Source: Mikania micrantha (taxonomy: Eukaryota > Streptophyta > Magnoliopsida > Asterales > Asteraceae). Taken from it: a stretch of 64,000 nt of DNA. The stretch spans positions 30,823,415-30,887,414 of the forward strand of contig CM018694.1 in the NCBI GenBank assembly GCA_009363875.1, in the 5' to 3' direction. The position numbers and the translations under genes are program-made. The notes below the pieces were generated by a model. The model ran no database searches, had not been told where the DNA came from, and worked only from the letters and a program-made list of their open reading frames with translations. Shown here piece after piece: positions 30,228 through 40,670 of this stretch. How positions within the stretch are numbered: position 1 is the first letter of the stretch; each line of letters starts with the position of its first letter.

Positions 30228-33200
30228 ATGCATCTGTCTTATTTGATTCTGGTGCCGATAGGAGTTTCGTTTCATATGATTTTGAATGCTTGCTTGGTAG
30301 AACACGTACATACTTAGATAAACCGTTTAACGTGGAAGTGGCTGACGGAAACACTATTGATATTGACACTATTATCGTTGGATGTACGGTGAACTTAAAT
30401 GATCACGTTTTCCCAATTGATCTCATACCTATGCATCTTGGTAGCTTCGATGTTATCATAGGCATGGATTGGTTAGCCACCCACAGAGCGGAGATTGTTT
30501 GTCATGAGAAATATATTCGTATTCCATTACCTTCGGGTGAAACTTTGAGAATATTTGGAGAAACTGCTAGCAAAGGTCTTAAGCTGATGTCTTGCACTAA
30601 AGCACACAAGTACCTTAGGAAGAAATGTATAGCCTTCTTAGCACACATTGTGGAGAAGAAAGAGAAAGAAAAGAGAATTGAAGATGTTCCGGTGATACGA
30701 GATTTTCCAGAAGTCTTTCCAGACGATTTGCCGGGTCTTCCACCAGAACGTCAAGTTGAGTTCCGAATCGACTTGGTACCTGGTGCGAACCCAGTCGCCA
30801 AAGCTCCCTACAGACTTGCGCCTTCGGAGTTGCAAGAATTGGCGAGCCAGCTGCAAGAACTAACCGATAAAGGATTTATTCGTCCGAGCCATTCACCATG
30901 GGGTGCACCGGTCTTGTTTGTCAAGAAAAAGGACGGGTCATTCCGAATGTGTATCGATTACCGCGAATTGAACAAACTCACAATTAAGAATCGATATCCA
31001 CTGCCGCGCATCGATGATCTCTTCGATCAGCTTTAAGGCTCGGCATGGTTTTCAAAGATCGATTTGAGGTCTGGGTATCATCAGCTTCGCGTGCATGAGG
31101 ATGATATTCCCAAGACTGCTTTCAGAACAAGATACGGCCACTATGAATTTCTGGTAATGCCTTTCGGCCTTACCAATGCACCTGCGGTTTTCATGACCTC
31201 ATGAACCGTGTTTGCAGGCCATACTTGGATAAATTTGTGATAGTATTCATTGATGATATTTTGATCTACTCAAAGACTAAGGAAGAACACGAGAAACACC
31301 TTAAGTTGGTTTTGGAGATCTTAAGAGAGGAGCGACTGTATGCCAAATTCTCTAAATGTGAATTTTGGCTTAAGGAAGTTCAATTCTTGGGGCACATAGT
31401 CAACGAATACGGTGTTCACGTGGATCCTGCAAAGATTGACGCTGTGAAGAATTGGAGTACACCGAAGACACCGACGGAGATTCGATCGTTTCTTGGACTT
31501 GCCGGTTACTATCGGCGGTTTATATCGAACTTCTCCAGGATTGCTGTCCCTCTCACTGCTTTGACTCAGAAGAATAGGCCATATGAGTGGGGACCGAAGC
31601 AAGAAGAGGCATTTCGGACTTTGAAGCAGAAACTTTGTGATGCTCCTGTCTTGACACTGCCTGATGGAAATGATGATTTTGTAGTCTATTGTGATGCATC
31701 CAACCTAGGTCTCGGTTGTGTTCTCATGCAACGGGGAAAGGTTGTGGCTTATGCATCAAGACAATTGAAAATTCATGAGAAGAACTACACTACACACGAC
31801 TTGGAACTTGGTGCAGTCGTGTTTGCTTTGAAGATATGGAGACATTATCTTTATGGCACAAAGTGTGTAGTCTTTACTGATCATAAAAGTTTGCAACATA
31901 TTTTGAATCAGAAAGAGCTAAATATGAGACAACGGAGATGGGTTGAACTGTTGAATGATTATGACTGTGAAATTCGCTACCATCCTGGTAAAGCGAATGT
32001 AGTAGCAGATGCGCTTAGTCGCAAAAGTCAAGTTCAGATTTATAGTGTCCGAGTGCACACTAATCTCCGTAATGATGTTTTCACAGCCCAACAACACTCA
32101 TTGGCTCAAGATAACTTGAAGAATGAGATGTCTTGCGGGGCTGAAATCTTATTGGAAACTAAGGATGACGGGTTGATGTATTATTTGAATCGGTTGTGGA
32201 TACCGAACAGGGGTGATCTTAGGATGCTGATTATGGATGAAGCTCATAAGTCTCGTTATTCAATCCATCCAGGTGCTGATAAGATGTATCAAGACCTTAG
32301 GGGCTTGTACTGGTGGCCTGGAATGAAGAAGGATATTGCTGAATATGTGTCTAAGTGCCTTAACTGTGCTAAAGTCAAGGCAGAACATCAGCGACCTTCT
32401 GGATTGTTGTTACAACCCGAGATACCGATGTGGAAGTGGGAGAATATCTCCATGGATTTCATTACTAAACTCCCACGGACCGCGAACGGTAAAGATAGTA
32501 TCTGGGTAATTGTTGACAGATTGACCAAGTCGGCTCATTTCTTACCGATACGCGAAACTTACCCTGTGCGGAAGTTAGCTCGTATCTACATTGATGAGAT
32601 CATTAGCCGACATGGTATTCCCTTAAGCATAATATCGGACCGTGATGCTCGTTTCACGGCACGATTTTGGGAATCACTTCATGAAGCTTTTGGAACAAGA
32701 CTGGATCTTAGCACTGCTTATCATCCTCAAACGGATGGTCAAACGGAGCGAACGATTCAAACATTAGAAGATATGTTGAGAGCTTGTGTCATCGATTTCG
32801 GTGGCAATTGGGATAGCCATCTACCATTGGTTGAGTTCTCGTATAACAACAGTTATCACGCGAGCATTGGAATGGCACCGTTTGAAGCTCTGTATGGCAG
32901 AAAATGTCGGTCGCCTATTTGTTGGACCGAAGTTGGCGATTCGCAGATTACTGGTCCGGAAATTATTCAGGAAACGACTGACAAGATCCGCCAGATCCGC
33001 GACAATCTGTTAGCTGCTCGCAGTCGACAGAAGAGTTACGCGGATAAACGAAGAAAACCTTTAGAGTTTGAAGTGGGAGATATGGTATTACTCAAAGTAT
33101 CGCCTTGGAAGGGCGTTGTTCGATTCGGAAGGAAGGGGAAGCTTGCTCCACGATACGTTGGCCCTTTTAAGATCCTTGAACGGATCGGGAAGGTTGCTTA

Positions 33201-33507
33201 CAAATTGGAACTTCCTCCAGAACTTAGTAATGTGCATCCGACGTTTCACGTGTCCAATCTAAGAAAGTGCTTAGCTGATCAAGATCTTCAGGTACCACTC
33301 GATGACATTCGCATCGATGATACCATGCACTTTGTTGAAAAACCAGTGGAGATTATGGATCGTGAGGTTAAACAGCTCAAACGCAGTAGAATTCCAATTG
33401 TCAAAGTACGTTGGGAATCGAAGCGGGGTCCAGAATTCACATGGGAGCGAGAAGATCAGATGAAGCTTAAGTACCCACATTTATTTACTACGGTCACTCC
33501 AAGTTGA
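30228..33507 (+). pseudogene. pol: Tekay pol of E3 (protease to chromodomain-like tail), two lesions
   Basis: Resumes after E4 with the protease active site DSGAD (about 30248), then an RT block. A CAA to TAA change after FDQL stops the frame at 31034-31036. A single missing G near 31193 (TTCATGACC) shifts the frame just before MNRVCRPYLD, after which the frame is open from 31201 to 33507. RT catalytic FIDDIL is near 31250; RNase H YCDAS near 31690 and VADALSR near 32010; integrase HHCC near 32240-32370, SMDF near 32455, SDRDARF near 32640, TERTIQ near 32750. The chromodomain-like tail ends EFTWEREDQMKLKYPHLF. So the enzyme motifs survive but the protein cannot be made in one piece. About 65-75 percent similar to E4, a different family of the same lineage. 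Confidence 0.93.
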
Positions 33508-33541
33508 ATTTCGGGACGAAATTCCCTTAACTAGGGGAGAC
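33506..33541 (+). other. GAATTTCG palindrome and polypurine tract of E3
   Basis: GAATTTCGGGACGAAATTC (33506-33524) overlaps the stop codon and is followed by CCCTTAACTAGGGGAGAC; AGGGGAGAC ends one base before the 3' LTR. Same arrangement as in E4. Confidence 0.85.
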
Positions 33542-36500
33542 TGTAACATCACTGTACTTTCGGTTGTCCGTACGTCCGTACATCCGTACGAATGTACTGT
33601 TACGACCGGAGATTTATTAATTATTGATGATTATGAATTACTGATTTTCACTACTGATATTATCACTGTACTGGTATGCATGACTACGATTTATTATACG
33701 CGTAAACCACCGGAAGTTTAGTTGAATTCAACTAAACAGGCCTGTGGTGTTTATCGCAGTTACTTATCACTGACGATGATGGTTATTGGTTTAAGTATGT
33801 ATTGGGATTGGAACTGGGAGTTGTTTGAGTCTGGTTGCTAAACATAGTCAAGGACCCATGGACATGGTTTATCGAAATAGCGGTGGGACGGTGGCTAGGG
33901 CAGTTGCGACTGACCCTTACATATGCCCTATATATATGCATATTTCGGTCTATCATGGATGTGTCAGTGACTAGTGTTTAGTGGGTTTTGGTTTGAGAAA
34001 TGATAATATTAAAATTAATAAATAAAGGGGAATTAATTACGCGAAGTGAGGTTACGAACATTACTTAAACGCGAATATTAATTTAGAAATATTAACTTAA
34101 TAATGTATTCGCGCGGGTGACGATTCACGCGAATATAATTATTGGGAATAATATTCTAAAACGATATTCCATAAATCATAGATCAAATCGAAATGCGATA
34201 CGAGCATCGGATTCGCAAAGGTGACGATCTTTACGAATACGTACGCGAGTAACGCGTTTCGACGAGATAAGTAAATAATATTTAATGATATTAAATTAAT
34301 GATTGTGAACTTAAAACGTTTATTAGGAATCACAACCTAAAGTGTTTTCGAATAAATTAATTTATTTAAATAATTATTTAACGAAAACGAAAACGGAATT
34401 TATTTTTACGAAACAATTTATTTAAGTTTATTTTAATTAAACAAAACTAATTTATTTAAAGTGGGTTATTGTTTTAAATATGTTACGTTAGAAAACCGAG
34501 CATTTTATTTATTAATATCGCGATAAAAACGGGATCGAGCACGCGTATACGACACGCGATATAAGGAAGATTACTTCCTTCCTTTTTCTTCATTTTCACA
34601 ATTGTCTCTCTCTCTCTAAACTAGAAATTCGTCACCCACAAACACACCCAACTTCTCTCTAGCTTAACTTTCTCATTTCTCAACGGAATCGCGAGATCTT
34701 GGCGGCCACGCGTTCGGGAGAACGAGAGCTACAAGGAGATACCAAGAAAGTTATCATTTGCACACGATTTAAAGGTAAGAAACCCGGTTTCCTTTTCGGT
34801 TTTTGGGTTTGAAAACCCTAATCGGGTTTAGCCATCATGTAATATACTAATCTTTAGTTGCAATGTATTAATCGAACTGTTGTTGAGTCGAGGTAAGCTA
34901 GGGATGACCGTAAACCAGTAAAATGCGGTTAGGATGATGATGAACAGTGCTCAGGTGACGCAGCAGGTGAGGGCCGAACCCTAAGGGCCTCACGAACCCT
35001 GTTGGGCGGGAACTAGGGTGGCGAACCCTAGTTTCAGCCGAGCCCTCCCTTTCACAGCCTGCGGCGAACCCTTGATGGGTCACGAACCATAGTGGGTCTC
35101 AGCCGAACTATGGACTTCGCCGAACCCTTGTGAGTCCAGTAGCTGGCCGCGAACCCTGCATCACCCAACCGAACCATGCACAGCCATGGCCGAACTCTTT
35201 TGGGTTCACGAACTATTGTGGGCGGGAAAGCTGGTGGCCGAACCATGGGAGCCACGAACCTTGGTACCACGAGCCTTCCTTCTCTCGGCCTGCAACGAAC
35301 CCGGCATCTAGTCACGAACCATCCCCTAGCCGAACCATAGACACACTTCATGCAGCGAACCCTGACTTCAGTCGAGTGGTCTTGAGCCAGCCGAACCCTC
35401 ACACGGCCTGCATATGCCGAACCCTATACTTTTGAGGTTGGCCGAATCTTTTTCCTTGTTGTAAGCCGAACCTAGTTAAAATTGGGTAGAGGGTTCGCTG
35501 CCCATGTGGTGAATAATTTGGTTTGTTATTAAATTAAGAGTTTAAGGATCAATAAACGTCATGCTAGGGTAGATATATGTATATACATGTACATGCATGC
35601 ATGGGCACATCCAACCACCACCTTTTCTCTCTATACACAAATTCTTATTTCTTAAATACTATGAATTAAAAATGTATTGAATTTGATGGAAGAAGGTCAT
35701 ATCTTGCATGAATTATACAAAAACACTTTTATTAAACTAAGAGATGTAATGAAGTAGGCTAAGATGGTGGCTTGAATGGAGTCATGCAGGTGGGAACAAG
35801 TACACATGTGATAGAATCGTTATCTTAACATATACCTATTTAGTGGTGCATATCAATGATTTTAAGAATTGTTCATCATTTAATCATGATGAATGATGTA
35901 TCAAGAAAGATGAACTTTGAGACGAATATAAATAAAACCTTAAGTGTAACAACTTAACTTAGGAGAGTAAACTAAGTTAAGAATATACCTAAAGATTTAG
36001 AGTAACACTTATGGATAAATGACCTAAATCAAACGCATGTACTTACGAATATAAAATACACAATAATCACAGATTGTTGAGTTGACTTGAATTACGCCCG
36101 CGAGCGCGCATTTTAGAGAACACTTATCCTAAGGACTTCAGGTGAGTTCTCATAACCTCCCTTTCTTTAAACTGTTTTTGGTTTTAAAACTCGGAGGTGA
36201 AACATGTATACCAAATTAAATATTATTTTGATAACACAAGGTTAATACCTGTTTATCAATATGATATTCACATTTGAAATTATCATTATTATGGGATTAT
36301 CTCTTATTATTTTATATCAATGTAAACATTGTTATTGACCTAGGTCAATAACAAAGATTACAAGTATTGTCACAAATCCCGAGAATCATCGCTCTTAACT
36401 TCGGTTAATTGCTTTGACATCGTGTATTGTCACGTGGATGGTGTCCACATCGGTGAAGCATTGCCTTTGACTTCGGTTATTTGCTTTGGCTTCATGTATT

Positions 36501-37230
36501 GTCACGTGGTTAGCGACCACTCCATGAATCATGTATTTAACTTATGTTAATTACATAATGATCATGTATAGTCACGAACATTATTTGAGAATATGGTTGA
36601 TGAGATTGGTTGATTAGTTTGTGGATTGATTATCTATATTTGATTATGATTATTTGTGATTGATTATGATTGATTGGTTATGTGGTTATGTGATTGTGTG
36701 TGTGTTTGGTTGTTGAATTGATGGATGTGTGTTGGATTATCTCATACAGGTATTCATATGGATTTTCTCAAGAAGATCATAAGTTTTATACTCGTTTTAA
36801 AACAAAGCATTTTATAAAACCCTTTTAAGCATAAACTTTCAAACTCATTTTTACTAAAACATTTTTAAATATAAAAACTTATGATTACTCACCAACTACT
36901 TTTGTAGTTGACACTTGATTTCTTACATGTTTCAGGTGATGGAGACAAGTAGGATGAAGAGGATGATCTCTTCTATTTTGGACATCATCATCATATAGGA
37001 TTCTTGGACTTAGTTAATTAACTAAATTTCTGGCGATTAGAGTTTAGTTAGTTTAACTAAATCTTTTGTGTATTTGATGTATTTGATTCATGATGAACAT
37101 GATTTTTGTGTAATTATTGTGGTTGATTAAATGATATATGATGATTTGATTTAGATGCCCATGAGCTTTTGAACAATCTACACATCCCTCGTGGCATCCC
37201 GATGATTCCGCCGTCAGTCGGGGTGTTACA
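33542..37230 (+). repeat. 3' LTR of E3 (3689 bp)
   Basis: TGTAACATC...GGTGTTACA, followed by the target duplication AAACT. Contains the same hairpin module (about 33850-33970), CGAACC array (about 34969-35499) and TATTGTCAC repeats (about 36350-36560) as the 5' LTR. Confidence 0.95.
33850..33970 (+). other. Covarying hairpin module in the E3 3' LTR
   Basis: Same sequence as the module at 10096-10216 in the 5' LTR. Confidence 0.7.
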
Positions 37231-38229
37231 AAACTTGATCTCCATATACCTGAGAAGAAGTATAAATGGATTATCAGAAGCAGGATCAACAATAGTCACA
37301 AGAAATCGAAGAGAAGGTCACAGTGTATGTTTCGCCGAAAGAGGGTTAACTGATATCGCGAAAGAGAAATTTGGTCGAATGACTCTCATTCGGCCGAAAC
37401 ACAGTTATATACCATTGAGTCATTCGCCGAATGAGCTAGACGAAAGGTCACTTAACCTCTGTTTCATTCGCCGAATGAAGTAGCGACTGAGTCATTCGGC
37501 GAAGTTCATTCGCCGAATGAGAATGTCGAATGAGACATTCGCCATTCTTCATTCGTCGAATGAAGTTCATTCTGTGTAACTGATTCGGTCGAATGACTCA
37601 TTCTCATTCGGCCGAATGAGTCCATTCTGCCTCTCATTCGTACGAATGAGAAATGAACTTCTCCAAAACTCCAAAATTTCAAAAATTTGACAATATGAGC
37701 ACCAAACTTTTAACCAATTATGAAGATATGTCTTGTTGGTTCAGGATTCAGATATGACAGACATCCGAATCTACAAATGATCATCTAAAACAAAATTGAA
37801 AATAGAAAATCTTTTTGTATTTTTCTGAAACAACCATACAACTGTACAAACACATATTTTTGTGAGAAGCCCATTAATAAGGTAACACATATCTCTGATC
37901 ACATCATATAGCCTTCAATGAATGCTTCACTTCAAACACAATTTCATTTTGATACGATTACTGATATATTTGTCCAAGTTTAAACTGACCAATACACAAC
38001 TCTTAAACAAACTAAATGATCACTCATATTTTCTGATTGAGTTCCCCAATTCATTTCATCAATCAAGATCAAAATAAGTTCAAAACTCATTTCAGCATAT
38101 CTTAATACCAGTCATCATGAATTCAATAAGATTCAATCATTTATTATCTTTTTTGTGTTTTCTTGTTCTATCCAAATGGATGGCTTCAGCTAGGTCCGTC
38201 CCATCAATATGGCACATGTATGGAATCGA

Positions 38230-38385
38230 ACTTTATTAGTTTAAGTTTTTCTCAAGCTTAATACCAGCTTGCATTAGGTTTTCTTCAAGCTTAATACCAG
38301 CTTGTTTTTAGTTTTTCTTGACCAAGCTTAATACCAGCTTGTCTTTGATTTTCCTCAAGCTTAATACCAGCTTGCCTTTATTTTT
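38230..38385. repeat. Tandem CAAGCTTAATACCAGCTTG units
   Basis: Four units of CAAGCT-taatacc-AGCTTG, each a small inverted repeat, separated by T-rich spacers. Mirrored at about 41160-41285 in the right arm. Confidence 0.75.
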
Positions 38386-38654
38386 CTTTGAATGAAACCT
38401 CATTTGATTCCATGATGACAGGTGTATGCTTGATTTGAATCAAGAACCATTTCTCACTCAAAAGCCTTAATTAGATGGATCCCACAAATCAAACTTTCTA
38501 AGTTCTCATAAGTTGTTTATTTATTTTGTATAGCCAGCCTATCAGTACATCCCATCATCATTCTTTTGTGATTTTAGTTCATGCATTCATTTCTGCTTAT
38601 ATGACATAATGAAATCAATGTACTATTTTATTAATCAGGACTATCTCATTTTTA

Positions 38655-38800
38655 ATTTTTCTATTGTTTTTGGATTTTCAAATTTTCTATTGTTTTTGGA
38701 TTTTCAAATTTTCTATTGTTTTTGGTTTTTCAAATTTTCTATTGTTTTTGGATTTTCAAATTTTCTATTGTTTTTGGTTTTTCAAATTTTCTATTTCTCT
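38655..38800. repeat. 26-bp tandem repeat TTTTCTATTGTTTTTGG
   Basis: About five units here but only about three in the mirror copy (40790-40885), so the arms have changed copy number since they were made or when they were copied. Confidence 0.75.
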
Positions 38801-38933
38801 CCCTAAAAACCTAAAAATAGAAAATCTTTTTGTGTTTTGAGTAATAAAAGATAACTGTACATGAGAAAATGAAAACACGGAAATAAAATAAACAAAACTA
38901 TCTAAGTAAAATGATGATAATTGTTAGACTCAG

Positions 38934-40670
38934 ATGAGGATTGAACTTCATCCTTTTGGAAGAATTAATCGAATTCATCCTCAAGACAACATTATTGGGA
39001 GTCCTTTAGATGGAGTGAAGACTCGAAGTCAGATTTTTTCAGGCGGTCTTGCAGACATTCTTGATTTTGCAGATGTAAGCTTTTGTGCTCATTCCTGCTT
39101 TATATCTCAAGTGGAACCACGTACCGTCACTGAAGCCCTCAAAGAAGAATCATGGGTAGACGCCATGCAAGAGGAACTTTTGCAGTTCAAGAAGTTAGGG
39201 GTCTGGCAACTAGTTGATAAACCCAAAGGTGCAAAAGTCATTGGCACTAGATGGGTTCTTCGTTGCAAAAAGGATGATCACGGGATAATTGTGAGAAACA
39301 AGGCTCGTCTGGTGGTTCAAGGATTCAGACAGATAGAGGGATTGGATTATAATGAGGTGTTTGCTCCGGTCGCTCGTCTAGAAGCCATTCGTATCTTTCT
39401 GGCTTATGCATCCTTCAAAAGGTTCAAGGTTTATCAAATGGATGTAAAGAGCGCGTTCCTTCACGGGGTTATCAGTGAAACAGTGTATGTCAATCAACCT
39501 CCCGGATTTGAAGATCCATTGCATCGTGATAAAGTCTACAAGCTAGACAAAGCGTTGTATGGATTGCATCAGGCTCCGAGAGCGTGGTACGAGACACTTT
39601 CCACTCACCTTCTGAACAACGGGTTCAGAAGAGGTGTCATTGACTGCACTTTATTCATCCATGAGAAGGACGGTGATTTACTTTTGGTACAAGTGTATGT
39701 GGATGATATAATTTTTGGATCCACAAATGATAATCTGTGCAAGGAATTTGAGACGGTTATGAAAGAAAAATTTGAAATGAGTTCGATGGGAGAGATGAAG
39801 TTTTTCTTGGGTTTACAGGTGGATCAGTCTGAGGCAGGGATTTTTATTCATCAAACCAAATACGTTGGTGACATTTTGAGCCGGTTCAGTATGTCTGATG
39901 CGAAGCCTGCTGGTACCCCACTGGCGATTAATCACGGGATTACTCCAGATGAAAAGGGGGAGTTAATTGATGCCACTCTGTACCGGGGAATGATCGGATC
40001 TCTCATGTATGTCACTGCCTCTCGGCCAGATATTATGTTTGCCACTTGCTTGTGTGCACGTTATCAATCCAAACCAAGAGTATCTCACCTGATTGCTGTC
40101 AAAAGGATTATGCATTATCTGAAGGGTACACCGGAACTTGGCTTATGGTACCCTATTGATGATAACTTTGAGCTTACTGCATATAGTGATTCAGATTATG
40201 GTGGATGCAAAAGAGATTTCAAGTCAACATCTGCGGGATGTCAGTTCTTTGGAAACCGATTGGTCACCTGGCAGTGCAAGAAGCAGACGTCGGTGTCTAC
40301 TTCAACCTGTGAAGCTGAATATATTGCTGCTGCTAGTTGCTGTTCACAAATCATCTGGATTCAACAGCAACTCAGGGACTATGGGTTACATTTTTCTAAC
40401 ACTCCTATTTATGTTGATAACACTGCCGCCATTGCTGTCACTAAAAATCCAGTTCAGCACTCCAAAACCAAACACATCGACATAAAATATCACTTCATAC
40501 GTGATTGTTTTGAAAAGAAATTAATCGATGTGGTTAAGATTCACACCGATCACCAGAAAGCCGATCTTTTTACTAAAGCTTTTGATAAACCCAGATTTTT
40601 ATATCTGTTATCGGCTAATGGTGTTTTCCAAAAGGATGAAGTTCAATCCTCATCTGAGTCTAACAAATGA
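38934..40670 (+). CDS. 5'-truncated Ty1/copia pol: RT and RNase H (E2)
   Basis: Open frame of 578 codons. The first about ten residues come from the inverted arm; genuine pol starts near 38962 with the HPQDNIIG...GVKTRSQ linker that follows integrase in copia elements. RT: PKGAKVIGTRWVLRCKKD, ARLVVQGFRQ, QMDVKSAFLHG, and catalytic YVDDIIFGS near residue 255. RNase H: AYSDSDYGGC, STCEAEYIAAA, and DIKYHFIRDC near the C-terminus. Gag, protease and integrase are missing, so the protein could not support transposition alone, though the RT/RNase H part has no stop. The last codons are repeated, inverted, at 38934-38961. Sequence style fits the SIRE/Maximus lineage. Confidence 0.9.
   Translation: MRIELHPFGRINRIHPQDNIIGSPLDGVKTRSQIFSGGLADILDFADVSFCAHSCFISQVEPRTVTEALKEESWVDAMQEELLQFKKLGVWQLVDKPKGAKVIGTRWVLRCKKDDHGIIVRNKARLVVQGFRQIEGLDYNEVFAPVARLEAIRIFLAYASFKRFKVYQMDVKSAFLHGVISETVYVNQPPGFEDPLHRDKVYKLDKALYGLHQAPRAWYETLSTHLLNNGFRRGVIDCTLFIHEKDGDLLLVQVYVDDIIFGSTNDNLCKEFETVMKEKFEMSSMGEMKFFLGLQVDQSEAGIFIHQTKYVGDILSRFSMSDAKPAGTPLAINHGITPDEKGELIDATLYRGMIGSLMYVTASRPDIMFATCLCARYQSKPRVSHLIAVKRIMHYLKGTPELGLWYPIDDNFELTAYSDSDYGGCKRDFKSTSAGCQFFGNRLVTWQCKKQTSVSTSTCEAEYIAAASCCSQIIWIQQQLRDYGLHFSNTPIYVDNTAAIAVTKNPVQHSKTKHIDIKYHFIRDCFEKKLIDVVKIHTDHQKADLFTKAFDKPRFLYLLSANGVFQKDEVQSSSESNK

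Larger units (their letters stand above)
9788..37230 (+). mobile_element. E3: plus-strand Tekay-type gypsy element carrying E4
   Basis: LTRs 9788-13468 and 33542-37230, target duplication AAACT (9783-9787 and 37231-37235), tRNA-Met primer site at 13472, leader, gag from 15014, pol to 33507, polypurine tract at 33533. The uninterrupted insertion site survives in the other E2 arm at 42301-42305. E4 splits it in the protease region. Its own length is about 13.5 kb. Pol has a nonsense codon and a 1-base deletion, so it is non-autonomous even without E4. Confidence 0.95.
37236..38961 (-). repeat. Left arm of the E2 inverted repeat, part 2
   Basis: Reverse complement of about 40626-42305. It includes a CATTCG cluster (37370-37650), four CAAGCTTAATACCAGCTTG units (38240-38385), and a 26-bp TTTTCTATTG tandem (about 38655-38795). 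It ends in the inverted last codons of pol at 38961. Confidence 0.9.
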
